DNA of 64,000 bases from an uncultured Bacteroidota bacterium (GTDB lineage: Bacteria > Bacteroidota > Bacteroidia > Flavobacteriales > Flavobacteriaceae), in assembly GCA_902604715.1 (NCBI GenBank), contig CACLAD010000001.1:165959-229958 (forward strand), read 5' to 3'. Position numbers and translations under genes: made by a program. The notes beneath the pieces are model-generated. The model searched no databases and was not told the DNA's origin. It saw only the letters and a program-made list of their open reading frames with translations. Shown in pieces: positions 42,008-50,566 of the stretch. Position 1 is the first letter of the stretch, and the number at the start of each line of letters is the position of its first letter.

Positions 42008-43577
42008 TTGATTTGTCCAAGAACATTTTTAAAAATATCAGCAATATACAGCAAATAATAATAATTACAGATGAATATATAGTGGAGAGAGGAATCATCT
42101 CTTCTATGGCAAATTCATAGGTTTGTGTTGCTAAAGTATCAAAATTGAAAGGCCTTAGTATCAATGTTATGGGTAGTTCTTTCATTATGTCAACAAAAAC
42201 CAATGTCAGGGCTGTGAAAAAAGCATATTTATTGATTGGAAAATATACCTTTTGAAAAATTTTAAAATTTGATAATCCTAAATTTTTTGCAGAGTTATTA
42301 TATGAGTCAGGATACTTTTCCATGCTAGATTTTATCGGAGATTTACCAACAGCCATAAACCTAATGATATATGCATATATAAGAATTAAAAAGTAGACAG
42401 AAAAACTACCTAAAAGTCTAATATTATTATCTAAGTTGTCGAGACTATTTACAGAAATTATAACCGCTAATGCAACGACTGCACCAGGGATTGAATATCC
42501 CAATGAAATAAACTGATTAATATAATAATAGACTTTTGATTTTGATATTTTCTCATTGTAAAGAAAAAAAGTTGAAATAATAAGTATTAAAAAGGATGCT
42601 ATCATTGAAACGGTAAAAGAATTAAATGTAATATTTAATAATCTTTCAAAATTAATATCGTCATAAATGGAAAATATATTAATTAAGTTAAAAAGAACTG
42701 GTATGATAAAAGCTAAAATAATTGGGACAAGACAGATTACGTATATCAAAAATTTAATAGAACTATTTGGCTTAATTAAAGAAGCCAATTGAGTGTTTTT
42801 AGAAAAGCTAAATCTTTTGTTTTGATTAAAATATTTTTCAATGAAAAATAAAAAGGCAACTACAAACAAGAGAATTGATGATAATTGAATAGCAGCGCCA
42901 CTATCATTCATTGAATTCCATGATCTAAATATTCCTATAGTGTATGTATTAACTCCAAAATATTTTACAGCACCATACTCATTTAAAACTTCCATAACAA
43001 CCAAAAATAAACCTGATAAAATTGCCGGTCGTGAAAGTGGTAAAACTACTTTTAAAATTGTTTGATATCCATTAAGACCTAGGTTCTTTGCCATGTCATA
43101 ATATCTTGAACCAAATAGACTAAAAGAAATTCTCGAAACACTGTATATGTACGGATATAGAGAGAAAGCTAAAAGAATTCCTAAAATCTCAATCTGCAAA
43201 AAATCATAGGTTATCTTAAAGGGACCAGTAAAACTTAGAAGTTCACTGTAAGTGAATGCCATTATATAAGTTGGTATGGCCAGCGGTAGATAAAGAATCA
43301 AATCAACTATTCTTCGTCCAGCAAATTGAAAATTACTCACATACCAAGCTGGAATAATACCAATAACTAGTGAAAAAAAAGAGGTTATTAAGACAAGATA
43401 TATAGTATTAACCGAGTACTCTAATAATAAATTTTTGAATAAATACAGCAGTGATTCAGTATCTTGATTAAATGATTTAACCAATAGAAATAATATTGGT
43501 GAAAAAATTAAAAGAAATAGGATTACGGCTACTTTATCTTGAAACTTTACTTTTTTCAAATTTAAATTTATTTCCAA
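41991..43577 (-). CDS. fbpB: Ferric-iron ABC transporter permease (fused two-unit)
   Basis: This 528-residue permease has about twelve membrane helices in two homologous halves, as in FbpB/SfuB. Each half carries an EAA-type coupling loop: YDMAKNLGLNGYQTILKVVL in the first and NNSAKNLGLSNFKIFQKVYF in the second. It is translated between the binding protein (10-base overlap) and the ATPase (17-base overlap). The fused form is typical for the ferric-iron family. Confidence 0.92.
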   Translation of the reverse strand: MEINLNLKKVKFQDKVAVILFLLIFSPILFLLVKSFNQDTESLLYLFKNLLLEYSVNTIYLVLITSFFSLVIGIIPAWYVSNFQFAGRRIVDLILYLPLAIPTYIMAFTYSELLSFTGPFKITYDFLQIEILGILLAFSLYPYIYSVSRISFSLFGSRYYDMAKNLGLNGYQTILKVVLPLSRPAILSGLFLVVMEVLNEYGAVKYFGVNTYTIGIFRSWNSMNDSGAAIQLSSILLFVVAFLFFIEKYFNQNKRFSFSKNTQLASLIKPNSSIKFLIYVICLVPIILAFIIPVLFNLINIFSIYDDINFERLLNITFNSFTVSMIASFLILIISTFFLYNEKISKSKVYYYINQFISLGYSIPGAVVALAVIISVNSLDNLDNNIRLLGSFSVYFLILIYAYIIRFMAVGKSPIKSSMEKYPDSYNNSAKNLGLSNFKIFQKVYFPINKYAFFTALTLVFVDIMKELPITLILRPFNFDTLATQTYEFAIEEMIPLSTIYSSVIIIICCILLIFLKMFLDKSNVFRN

Positions 43578-44590
43578 CCTGTATTATCAAACACCTTTAT
43601 GGCTTTTTCCCTAAATATTCCAAGTGCATTTAAATCCAATTTATCTCTTTTGAAATCACCCCAAGACTGAACAATTTCAGATGGCTTAACCTTAGGATTT
43701 GCAGGATACTCATAACTATTATTCACATATGTGTTTTGAGCTTCCTCACCTGTAAGATACTCTAATAACTTTATTGCATTTTCCTTATTTGGTGCATTTT
43801 TAGCCATAGCAAAACCAGAAATATTTACATGAGCACCCCTTTCATTATTTCCTTGATTGGGAAAGAATACAGATACTGAATTTCCTGCATCAACCTCAGC
43901 CTGTTTTTCAGATGATAATAATAATCCAATATAATATGAATTAACAATTGCTATATCCCCTTGACCAGCAGCTATTGCCTTGACTTGATCACGATCATTA
44001 CCTTTTGGATCACGAGCAAAATTATTTACAACTTTAGTAGACCAATCGGTAACCATTTCTTCTCCTAAATTTGCATAAAGAGAGGACATTAAAGCTTGAT
44101 TATATGCATTTGAAGATGATCTAACAAGTAATCTTCCTTTCCATTTTTCATTGGCTAAATCTTCATAAGTACTCAGTTCCGATTGTTTAACCCTCTCATT
44201 GCTATAAACAAGCAAACGAGCCCTGTATGTTATAGGTATCCAATAACCATTCACATCTTTTAGATCATCGCTCACATTCGAGTCAATTATTTCATTTTGA
44301 ATTTTTTGAAAAAGACCCATCTCTACCCCCTTTTGTAATTTTCCTGCATCGACAGTTACAAAAAGATCAGCTGGACTATTTTGCCCCTCATTTTTTAACC
44401 TTTCTAACAATTCATCATCACCAGCTTTAATTACATTTACTTTAATCCCGGTAAGCGTTTCAAAGTTTTCATATTGTTTAATATCAACCTGATAATGCCT
44501 TTTACTATATATATTTATTTCATTTGACTTATTTTCTTCACAAGAGGATAATAGCAAAAAAGAAAAAAATAATATTAAATAATCTTTCAT
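43568..44590 (-). CDS. fbpA: Ferric-iron ABC transporter substrate-binding lipoprotein
   Basis: From the ATG at 44590 the protein has 340 residues. It starts with a lipoprotein signal (LLLSSCEENKS), so it is tethered in the periplasm. The body fits the Fbp/Fut family: INIYSKRHYQVDIKQYENFE, ITYRARLLVYSNERVK, and the tyrosine pair in IVNSYYIGLLL that usually holds Fe3+. A longer frame upstream (to 44764) would bury the signal peptide and cross the palindrome, so I reject it. It leads the operon behind the palindrome at 44601-44617. Confidence 0.93.
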   Translation of the reverse strand: MKDYLILFFSFLLLSSCEENKSNEINIYSKRHYQVDIKQYENFETLTGIKVNVIKAGDDELLERLKNEGQNSPADLFVTVDAGKLQKGVEMGLFQKIQNEIIDSNVSDDLKDVNGYWIPITYRARLLVYSNERVKQSELSTYEDLANEKWKGRLLVRSSSNAYNQALMSSLYANLGEEMVTDWSTKVVNNFARDPKGNDRDQVKAIAAGQGDIAIVNSYYIGLLLSSEKQAEVDAGNSVSVFFPNQGNNERGAHVNISGFAMAKNAPNKENAIKLLEYLTGEEAQNTYVNNSYEYPANPKVKPSEIVQSWGDFKRDKLDLNALGIFREKAIKVFDNTGWK

Positions 44591-44600
44591 TTTGATGTTA

Positions 44601-44617
44601 TTTAGAGTTATTCTAAA
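44601..44617. promoter_or_regulatory. Fur-like 7-1-7 palindrome before the iron ABC operon
   Basis: TTTAGAGTTATTCTAAA has the same outer arms (TTTAGA/TCTAAA) and the same 17-base length as the perfect palindrome at 31031-31047, with one mismatched pair inside. It lies 11 bases before the fbpA ATG, where bound repressor would block transcription start. Confidence 0.65.
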
Positions 44618-44705
44618 TTGCAATATAAATATATAATTAAAAATAACTGTAATAAAACTTGCAATTATTTCAAGGATGCAAATATCTAAATAAAATAATA
44701 TATAA

Positions 44706-45605
44706 ATGAGAAAACTTAATATAAATGACTTAATAATAATCTTATTGCTGGTTTCACCAATCATTATAAATGCTCAAAAAAAACAAGACATTGAAGCTAT
44801 AAAAGAAATGTGTGGATGTTTTGAAATAGACTTTAAATTTTCTGAAACTTTTCAATATAGTAATGATTCGAATTATTCAAAATCTAAAAATTATAATGCA
44901 AAAGCATTAGAGTATGCTATGCTAATTAAAGATGAAAAAGGCCATATTTCTATTCAGCACTTATTAGTAATGGGTGACTATATCATAAAGCACTGGAGAC
45001 AAGATTGGATATTTCAAAATAAAGATCTTTTAAAATATGATGGAAATAATAATTGGAAATATATATCAAAAACTAAAAAAGATGTAAAAGGACAATGGAC
45101 ACAGAAAGTATTTCAAGTAGATGATAGCCCTAGATATGAGGGATCAGCTACATGGGTACATGCGGATGGAAAAAGTTATTGGGAAAATTCTTCCTATGCC
45201 CCTCTACCCAGAAGGGAATACACAAAGAGAAATGATTACAACATAATGATAAGAGGAAACCGTCAAGAAATAACTGAAGATGGATGGGTCCACGACCAAG
45301 ATAATTTTAAAGTGGTAAAAGACTCAGAATCCGATTCTGAAGTAATTATAGCTTCCGAGAAAGGGATTAATTCCTATACAAGGGTAGATGAATCTAATTG
45401 TAAGGAAGCGATAAACTGGTGGGATGAAAACAATGAAAAGTGGTTATTAGTTTTAGAAAAGTGGAACTCCATTTACTCAAAAAAAGGCGATATATCGTTA
45501 AGACAATCTGTCGAAAATAAACCGTTATTTTCTTTCCTTTTTGACGAAAACCTAGTTAAAAGAGATGAAATTGGTTTAATTATTGATAGGTTTGTTATTG
45601 ATTAA
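44706..45605 (+). CDS. DUF6607-like exported protein
   Basis: This 299-residue protein has a signal peptide (residues 1-23, ending IINAQ) and no lipobox Cys. The body contains MCGCFEIDFKFSETF, SIQHLLVMGDYIIKHWRQDW, and KGQWTQKVFQVDDSPRYEGSATWVH, which I associate with the DUF6607 family of Bacteroidota; the function is unknown. It is divergent from the iron ABC operon and 13 bases upstream of the AraC-type regulator, so it is probably part of the iron/haem response. The family name is from recall. Confidence 0.72.
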   Translation: MRKLNINDLIIILLLVSPIIINAQKKQDIEAIKEMCGCFEIDFKFSETFQYSNDSNYSKSKNYNAKALEYAMLIKDEKGHISIQHLLVMGDYIIKHWRQDWIFQNKDLLKYDGNNNWKYISKTKKDVKGQWTQKVFQVDDSPRYEGSATWVHADGKSYWENSSYAPLPRREYTKRNDYNIMIRGNRQEITEDGWVHDQDNFKVVKDSESDSEVIIASEKGINSYTRVDESNCKEAINWWDENNEKWLLVLEKWNSIYSKKGDISLRQSVENKPLFSFLFDENLVKRDEIGLIIDRFVID

Positions 45606-45618
45606 TTAATATCAATTC

Positions 45619-46491
45619 ATGCAGTTTACCAAGCCATCATTTTTAGAAACTAAGATTGAAGATAAGTTCTTTGTTTTAAAATCAAAAAATGAGAAGGATA
45701 AAAATAAATTTTTAAAGAAAGAGATTGACTTAAATTTTATTCAATTCCATTTTGTTATCGAAGGAAATGCAACATTTTCTTTTAACAATGGAGCTTATAA
45801 AATGGATGTGTCAAACGGAAAATATATTGTACTATATAACCCTAAGAAAAACCTTCCGGTTGATGCATTAATACATCCTAAGTCCTACGTTTTATCAGTT
45901 TTAATCTCTTTAAAAAAATTTCATAAACTATTCTCGGAGGACAGTAATAATATTCAATTCCTTAAGGATGAAAACATTAACCAAAAATATTATTATGAAA
46001 ATAAAATTTCCAATAAAATATTTCTGGTGTTGAACGAATTAAAAAGATTTGACCTAGGAAGTTCAACAAAAAACTTGTTTATTAAAGCGAAAATATATGA
46101 ACTATTTAGTCATTTATATAACAGAAATTTAGACCAAAATATTGAACAGTGTCCATTCTTGAATAACGAAGAAAACTTTAAAAAAATTCAAAAAGCCAAA
46201 AACTTGGTTATTTCTAATATGACCAGTCCCCCATCCTTAGCTGAACTTTCTAATGATATAGACCTAAGTTTAAAAAAATTAAAAGAAGGATTCAAAAAGA
46301 TATATGGAAAACCAGTATATCAATACCTACTTGAGTATAAAATGGAATTAGCTAAAAAACTTCTTTCCGAAAATAGTTATAATGTAAATGAGGTTAGTAT
46401 AAAACTTGGATACAGCACATCAAGTCATTTTATTACCGCATTCAAAAATAAATATGGGTTGACCCCTAAAAATTTTAAAAAAAATTACTAA
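45619..46491 (+). CDS. AraC-family transcriptional regulator, candidate haem regulator
   Basis: This 290-residue protein has an N-terminal sensing part (NFIQFHFVIEGNATFSFNNGA spans a cupin-like strand pair; also YIVLYNPKKNLPVD). Residues of about 195-290 form the double helix-turn-helix of AraC proteins (LAELSNDIDLSLKKLKEGFK, VNEVSIKLGYSTSSHFITAFK, GLTPKNF). I recall closely similar proteins beside hemA in other flavobacteria. AraC proteins bind two half-sites about 20 bases apart, matching the shared elements before hemA and the haem receptor gene. The link is inference. The gene ends 4 bases before tRNA-Leu. Confidence 0.92.
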   Translation: MQFTKPSFLETKIEDKFFVLKSKNEKDKNKFLKKEIDLNFIQFHFVIEGNATFSFNNGAYKMDVSNGKYIVLYNPKKNLPVDALIHPKSYVLSVLISLKKFHKLFSEDSNNIQFLKDENINQKYYYENKISNKIFLVLNELKRFDLGSSTKNLFIKAKIYELFSHLYNRNLDQNIEQCPFLNNEENFKKIQKAKNLVISNMTSPPSLAELSNDIDLSLKKLKEGFKKIYGKPVYQYLLEYKMELAKKLLSENSYNVNEVSIKLGYSTSSHFITAFKNKYGLTPKNFKKNY

Positions 46492-46495
46492 ATAT

Positions 46496-46580
46496 GCGCA
46501 CGTGGCGGAATTGGTAGACGCGTTAGGTTGAGGGCCTAATAATCCTTAAGATTGTGGAAGTTCGAGTCTTCTCGTGCGCA
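46496..46580 (+). tRNA. tRNA-Leu (anticodon GAG)
   Basis: The 85-base cloverleaf has acceptor GCGCACG/CGTGCGC plus discriminator A, a D-arm with TGGCGGAATTGGTAGACGC, and anticodon stem TTAGG/CCTAA. The loop is TTGAGGG, so the anticodon GAG is at 46530-46532. It has the long variable arm of class II tRNAs (AATCCTTAAGATT region) and T-loop GTTCGAGTC. CCA is not encoded. It sits 4 bases after an AraC gene and 8 bases before the crtI ATG. Confidence 0.97.
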
Positions 46581-46588
46581 CTGAAAAT

Positions 46589-48046
46589 ATGAAAAAAAAT
46601 ATAGCAATTATTGGTTCTGGATTCTCGTCATTATCGGCTGCATGTTATTTAGCTAAAAATGGCCACAAGGTCACTGTATTTGAGAAAAATGGAGAACTCG
46701 GCGGTCGTGCAAGACAGTTCAAGGCTAAAGGGTTTACCTTTGACATGGGGCCAAGTTGGTATTGGATGCCAGACGTTTTTGAAAAGTTTTTTAATGATTT
46801 TAATAAGTCTACCAAGGATTTTTATGAAATTGAAAAGCTTAATCCTGCTTACAGAGTTTATTTTGGATTAGATGACTACATTGACATTGAAGATAGCATC
46901 GAAAAAATATCGAAGAAATTTGAAAAAATAGAAACTGGAAGTGGAAAAAAATTAAAAAAATTCCTCGAAAGAGCCAAAGAGAATTATGGAATTGGGGTTA
47001 CAGACATGCTATACAAAATGCCAGGGTTAAGTCCTTTGGAACTGGTTTCAATTAAAACTTTAAAAAAAATAAGATATTTCTTGTCTACGATAAGAAAAGA
47101 TGTGCATAGAGATTTCAAAAATCCCAAACTGAGATCAGTCTTGGAATTTCCGGTATTATTTTTAGGTGCTAAGGCATCTAATACTCCTGCTTTTTATAAT
47201 TTTATGAATTATGCTGATTTTGGACTTGGTACTTTCCAACCAAAAAATGGATTTTATGATTTAGTTAATGCAATGGTTCTTCTTGGAAAGTCACTTGGAG
47301 TCAATTACCAAATTAATCACTGTCTCGAAAAAATTGAAATGAACGGCAATAAGGCTAATAAATTAATTTTTAATAACAAAGAATATGATTGTGACATCGT
47401 AGTCTCTGGGGCAGACTATCACCATACTGAAACATTACTCCCTAATAAGTTTAGGCAATATTCTGAAAAATATTGGGCAAAAAGGGTTTTTGCGCCATCA
47501 TCACTACTTTTCTATGTTGGTTTTAACAAAAAAATTAAAAACGTAAATCATCATAACTTATTTTTTGATACCGATTTTGATCAACATGCTGCAGAAATAT
47601 ACGATAATCCAAATTGGCCTTCTGATCCGCTTTTTTATGCAAATTTCACATCTAAAACCAATCCCGAAACCGCACCCTTAAATTGTGAAAATGGCTTTTT
47701 TTTAATTCCAATAGCTACAAATCTAAAAGACACTAAAGAAATTAGAGATAAGTATTTCAATATGATTATTGAAAAAATTGAAGGTTTTACAAAACAAGAT
47801 TTAAAGGATTCTATTATTTATAAAAGAAGTTTTTGTGTAAGTGATTTCAAGAATGAATATAACTCATATGGCGGGAATGCTTATGGTTTAGCAAACACAC
47901 TATTTCAAACCGCTTTTTTAAGACCTAACATCAAGAGTAAGTTGGTACAGAATTTGTACTTCTGTGGTCAGCTTACAGTCCCAGGCCCAGGTGTACCACC
48001 TGCAATAGTTTCTGGAGAACTTGTTGCTAATTTGATAAACAAATAA
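46589..48046 (+). CDS. crtI: Phytoene desaturase
   Basis: CrtI introduces four double bonds into phytoene to make lycopene. From the ATG at 46589 it has 485 residues. It has the N-terminal FAD motif AIIGSGFSSLSAACYLAKNGH, the GELGGRARQFKAKGFTFDMGPSWY block, and the C-terminal signature LYFCGQLTVPGPGVPPAIVSG. A GTG at 46574 is in frame but lies inside the tRNA-Leu acceptor stem, so it is not used. First gene of crtI-crtB-crtZ-crtY. With only 8 bases from the tRNA, it probably shares a transcript with it. Confidence 0.96.
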   Translation: MKKNIAIIGSGFSSLSAACYLAKNGHKVTVFEKNGELGGRARQFKAKGFTFDMGPSWYWMPDVFEKFFNDFNKSTKDFYEIEKLNPAYRVYFGLDDYIDIEDSIEKISKKFEKIETGSGKKLKKFLERAKENYGIGVTDMLYKMPGLSPLELVSIKTLKKIRYFLSTIRKDVHRDFKNPKLRSVLEFPVLFLGAKASNTPAFYNFMNYADFGLGTFQPKNGFYDLVNAMVLLGKSLGVNYQINHCLEKIEMNGNKANKLIFNNKEYDCDIVVSGADYHHTETLLPNKFRQYSEKYWAKRVFAPSSLLFYVGFNKKIKNVNHHNLFFDTDFDQHAAEIYDNPNWPSDPLFYANFTSKTNPETAPLNCENGFFLIPIATNLKDTKEIRDKYFNMIIEKIEGFTKQDLKDSIIYKRSFCVSDFKNEYNSYGGNAYGLANTLFQTAFLRPNIKSKLVQNLYFCGQLTVPGPGVPPAIVSGELVANLINK

Positions 48047-48088
48047 ATATATTTCTAATTTATTATTAAATTGTAAAAAATTTATTTT

Positions 48089-48928
48089 ATGAAAAATATT
48101 TTTGATGAAGTTTCCTACAGTTGCAGTGAAAAGGTTACAAAAACCTACAGCACTTCTTTTACTCTTGCTACACAACTTCTTTCTAAAGATATTAGAAGAG
48201 ATATTTATAATATATATGGGTTTGTAAGATTTGCGGATGAAATTGTTGATTCATTTCATGATTACAATAAAGCAGAATTATTTAATGATTTTGCAATTGA
48301 TTTAGAAAAAGCAATTAGAAATAAGATACATTTAAACCCAATTCTTAACTCATTTCAGTATACTTTTCATAAATATGAAATTGATAGAGATTTGGTAGAT
48401 GCATTTATGAAAAGCATGAGAATGGACTTAACAAAAAAAAAATATAGTACAGTTGAAGAATATAAAGAATATATTTATGGATCTGCTGATGTTGTTGGCC
48501 TTATGTGTCTAAAAGTTTTTGTTCAAGGAAATAATATGCTCTACATGAAGCTCAAAAAAAACGCAATGAAACTTGGGTCAGCTTTTCAAAAAGTAAATTT
48601 CCTTCGTGACTTAAAAGCTGACAAAGAAGACCTTAATAGAACTTATTTTCCCAATACAAAATTTGAAAAACTAAGTGAATCAGAAAAAAATGAAATCATA
48701 AATGATATCGAAAATGATTTTAAAATGGGACTAGAGGGAATTAAAGAATTACCCCTTGATGCAAAATTCGGTGTTTTTATGGCATATAGATACTACAATC
48801 AGCTACTAAAAAAACTAAAAAAGACACCTGCAAAAGAGATTATAACCAGAAGAATTAGGGTACCTAACTTAAAGAAAATTGAACTTTTAACCAGAAGTTA
48901 CGTAAAATATCAATTAAATCTACTTTAA
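48089..48928 (+). CDS. crtB: Phytoene synthase
   Basis: CrtB joins two geranylgeranyl diphosphates into phytoene. The 279-residue protein has both Asp-rich motifs of squalene/phytoene synthases: VRFADEIVDSFHDY near residue 47 and FQKVNFLRDLKADKEDLNRTYFP near residue 165. Length is normal. It follows crtI by 42 bases and abuts crtZ with no gap. Confidence 0.96.
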   Translation: MKNIFDEVSYSCSEKVTKTYSTSFTLATQLLSKDIRRDIYNIYGFVRFADEIVDSFHDYNKAELFNDFAIDLEKAIRNKIHLNPILNSFQYTFHKYEIDRDLVDAFMKSMRMDLTKKKYSTVEEYKEYIYGSADVVGLMCLKVFVQGNNMLYMKLKKNAMKLGSAFQKVNFLRDLKADKEDLNRTYFPNTKFEKLSESEKNEIINDIENDFKMGLEGIKELPLDAKFGVFMAYRYYNQLLKKLKKTPAKEIITRRIRVPNLKKIELLTRSYVKYQLNLL

Positions 48929-49384
48929 ATGGAAATAGTCAAAATAGCTGTTGTTTTTATATCAACATTCATTTTTATGGAATTCATGGCATGGTTCTCT
49001 CATAAATATATAATGCATGGTTTTTTATGGTCACTGCATAAGGATCATCATAATCAGAATTTAAAAACATCCTGGTGGGAAAGAAACGATCTGTTTTTTG
49101 TTTTTTATGCAGTAGTTAGTATGCTCTTCTTTTATTCTCAAGTTGAATTTGGCTTTAGATTTGGATTTGCAATTGGCTTTGGAATTATGGCTTATGGATT
49201 CACTTATTTCATGGTTCACGATATTTTTATACACCAACGTTTTAAATTTTTAAGAAAAACGAATAATTGGTATGCTAAAGGTGTTAGAAAAGCACACAAA
49301 ATGCATCATGCTAACCTAAAAAAAGGCGGAGGCGAAAGTTTCGGAATGCTATTTCCACCCATAAAGTATTTCAAAGAAAAATAG
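48929..49384 (+). CDS. crtZ: Beta-carotene hydroxylase
   Basis: CrtZ is a di-iron membrane hydroxylase that adds hydroxyl groups at carbon 3 of each beta ring, giving zeaxanthin from beta-carotene. The 151-residue protein has the His clusters HKYIMHGFLWSLHKDHH, HDIFIHQRF and HKMHHAN, with membrane helices between. The ATG directly follows the crtB stop. No ketolase (crtW) is present, so the cluster ends at zeaxanthin. Confidence 0.95.
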   Translation: MEIVKIAVVFISTFIFMEFMAWFSHKYIMHGFLWSLHKDHHNQNLKTSWWERNDLFFVFYAVVSMLFFYSQVEFGFRFGFAIGFGIMAYGFTYFMVHDIFIHQRFKFLRKTNNWYAKGVRKAHKMHHANLKKGGGESFGMLFPPIKYFKEK

Positions 49385-49405
49385 TATTAATAATATTTAA
49401 CCTGA

Positions 49406-50566
49406 ATGAAAGCCAACTCAAAATTCGATTATATAATTGTTGGAGGGGGGCTATCAGGGCTTCACCTATCTTATTGTTTTCATAACGATAAATATTTTAA
49501 AAATTATTCAATTTTGATTATTGACAAAGAGAAAACAAAAAAATCTGATAATTATTATTCTTATTGGGAAGCAGGTACTGGAAATTGGGATAAAATATTA
49601 AAAAACAAATGGGATAAAGGAAATTTTTTTTCAGTTAAGGGAAAAGTTAAAATGGATTTTTCAGATTATAATTATAAAACTTTAAGCTCATTAAAATTCA
49701 AAGAACATGTAAAGAAGAGAATAAAGAAGAATAAAAAGTTTAAGTTTATTTGTGATACAGTATTAAAAATTAGGCAGGAAAATAACAACGTTGTTGTGGT
49801 CGGAAATAAAAGAAACTACTATGCTAAACATATTTTTGACTCAAGATTAAACAGCAGTACAATTAAAACAATAAAAAACCATACATATTTAAAGCAACAT
49901 TTTGTTGGATGGGTTGTAAAAACAAATAAAAAAAAATTTAATAAAAAATCATTTGTTTTTATGGACTATAGAATCAGAGATAAAAACAGCACAGCATTTA
50001 CATATGTTCTTCCTTTCAAAAAAGATGAGGCTCTAATCGAACATACTTATTTTTCAAAAGATGAGTGTAATCAGGATATATATGAGATTTACATTAAAAA
50101 ATATTTACAAAAATATTACAATATCTCGGATTTTAAAATACTAAAATCAGAAGCGGGTGTAATTCCAATGACAACTTACCCTTTTCACAAAGACTCAACG
50201 AAAAATATTACTAAAATTGGAACAGCCGGCGGATGGGTTAAGCCGTCAACTGGCTATTCATTTAAGAATTGTGAAAAATACTCTTTACAAATATTAGAAA
50301 ATATAAAAAGCGGTAAAGATTTTAGAATAGTACCAAAAAAAAGGTATTACTTTTTAGATAATATACTTTTAGGAGTTCTTTCTAAATATAATAATAGAGG
50401 AGAAACTATTTTCTACAGAATGATAAAAAGAAATTCTACAAAAAAAATACTACGTTTTTTAAACGAAGAGAGCTCTCCTTTGGATATTATAAAAATCATT
50501 ATTTCAATGAGATCAATTTATTTTGTGGAAGTATTTATCAAAAGTTTATTCAAAAGGGCTTTATAG
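49406..50566 (+). CDS. crtY: Lycopene beta-cyclase
   Basis: CrtY closes both beta rings of lycopene to make beta-carotene. The 386 residues start with the dinucleotide motif [16 protein letters not shown]. Family segments follow: [54 protein letters not shown] and [17 protein letters not shown]. It is the last gene of the carotenoid operon and overlaps the end of the convergent aconitase gene by 6 bases. Confidence 0.95.
   Translation: MKANSKFDYIIVGGGLSGLHLSYCFHNDKYFKNYSILIIDKEKTKKSDNYYSYWEAGTGNWDKILKNKWDKGNFFSVKGKVKMDFSDYNYKTLSSLKFKEHVKKRIKKNKKFKFICDTVLKIRQENNNVVVVGNKRNYYAKHIFDSRLNSSTIKTIKNHTYLKQHFVGWVVKTNKKKFNKKSFVFMDYRIRDKNSTAFTYVLPFKKDEALIEHTYFSKDECNQDIYEIYIKKYLQKYYNISDFKILKSEAGVIPMTTYPFHKDSTKNITKIGTAGGWVKPSTGYSFKNCEKYSLQILENIKSGKDFRIVPKKRYYFLDNILLGVLSKYNNRGETIFYRMIKRNSTKKILRFLNEESSPLDIIKIIISMRSIYFVEVFIKSLFKRAL

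Noticed and set aside
43568..44764. Long form of the iron-binding protein starting at 44764
   Set aside because: The extra 58 residues precede a proper lipoprotein signal, cross the Fur-like palindrome and overlap the divergent DUF6607 gene. The ATG at 44590 is far better.
46574..46588. crtI start at GTG 46574
   Set aside because: It lies inside the acceptor stem of tRNA-Leu; ATG at 46589 gives the normal family start.
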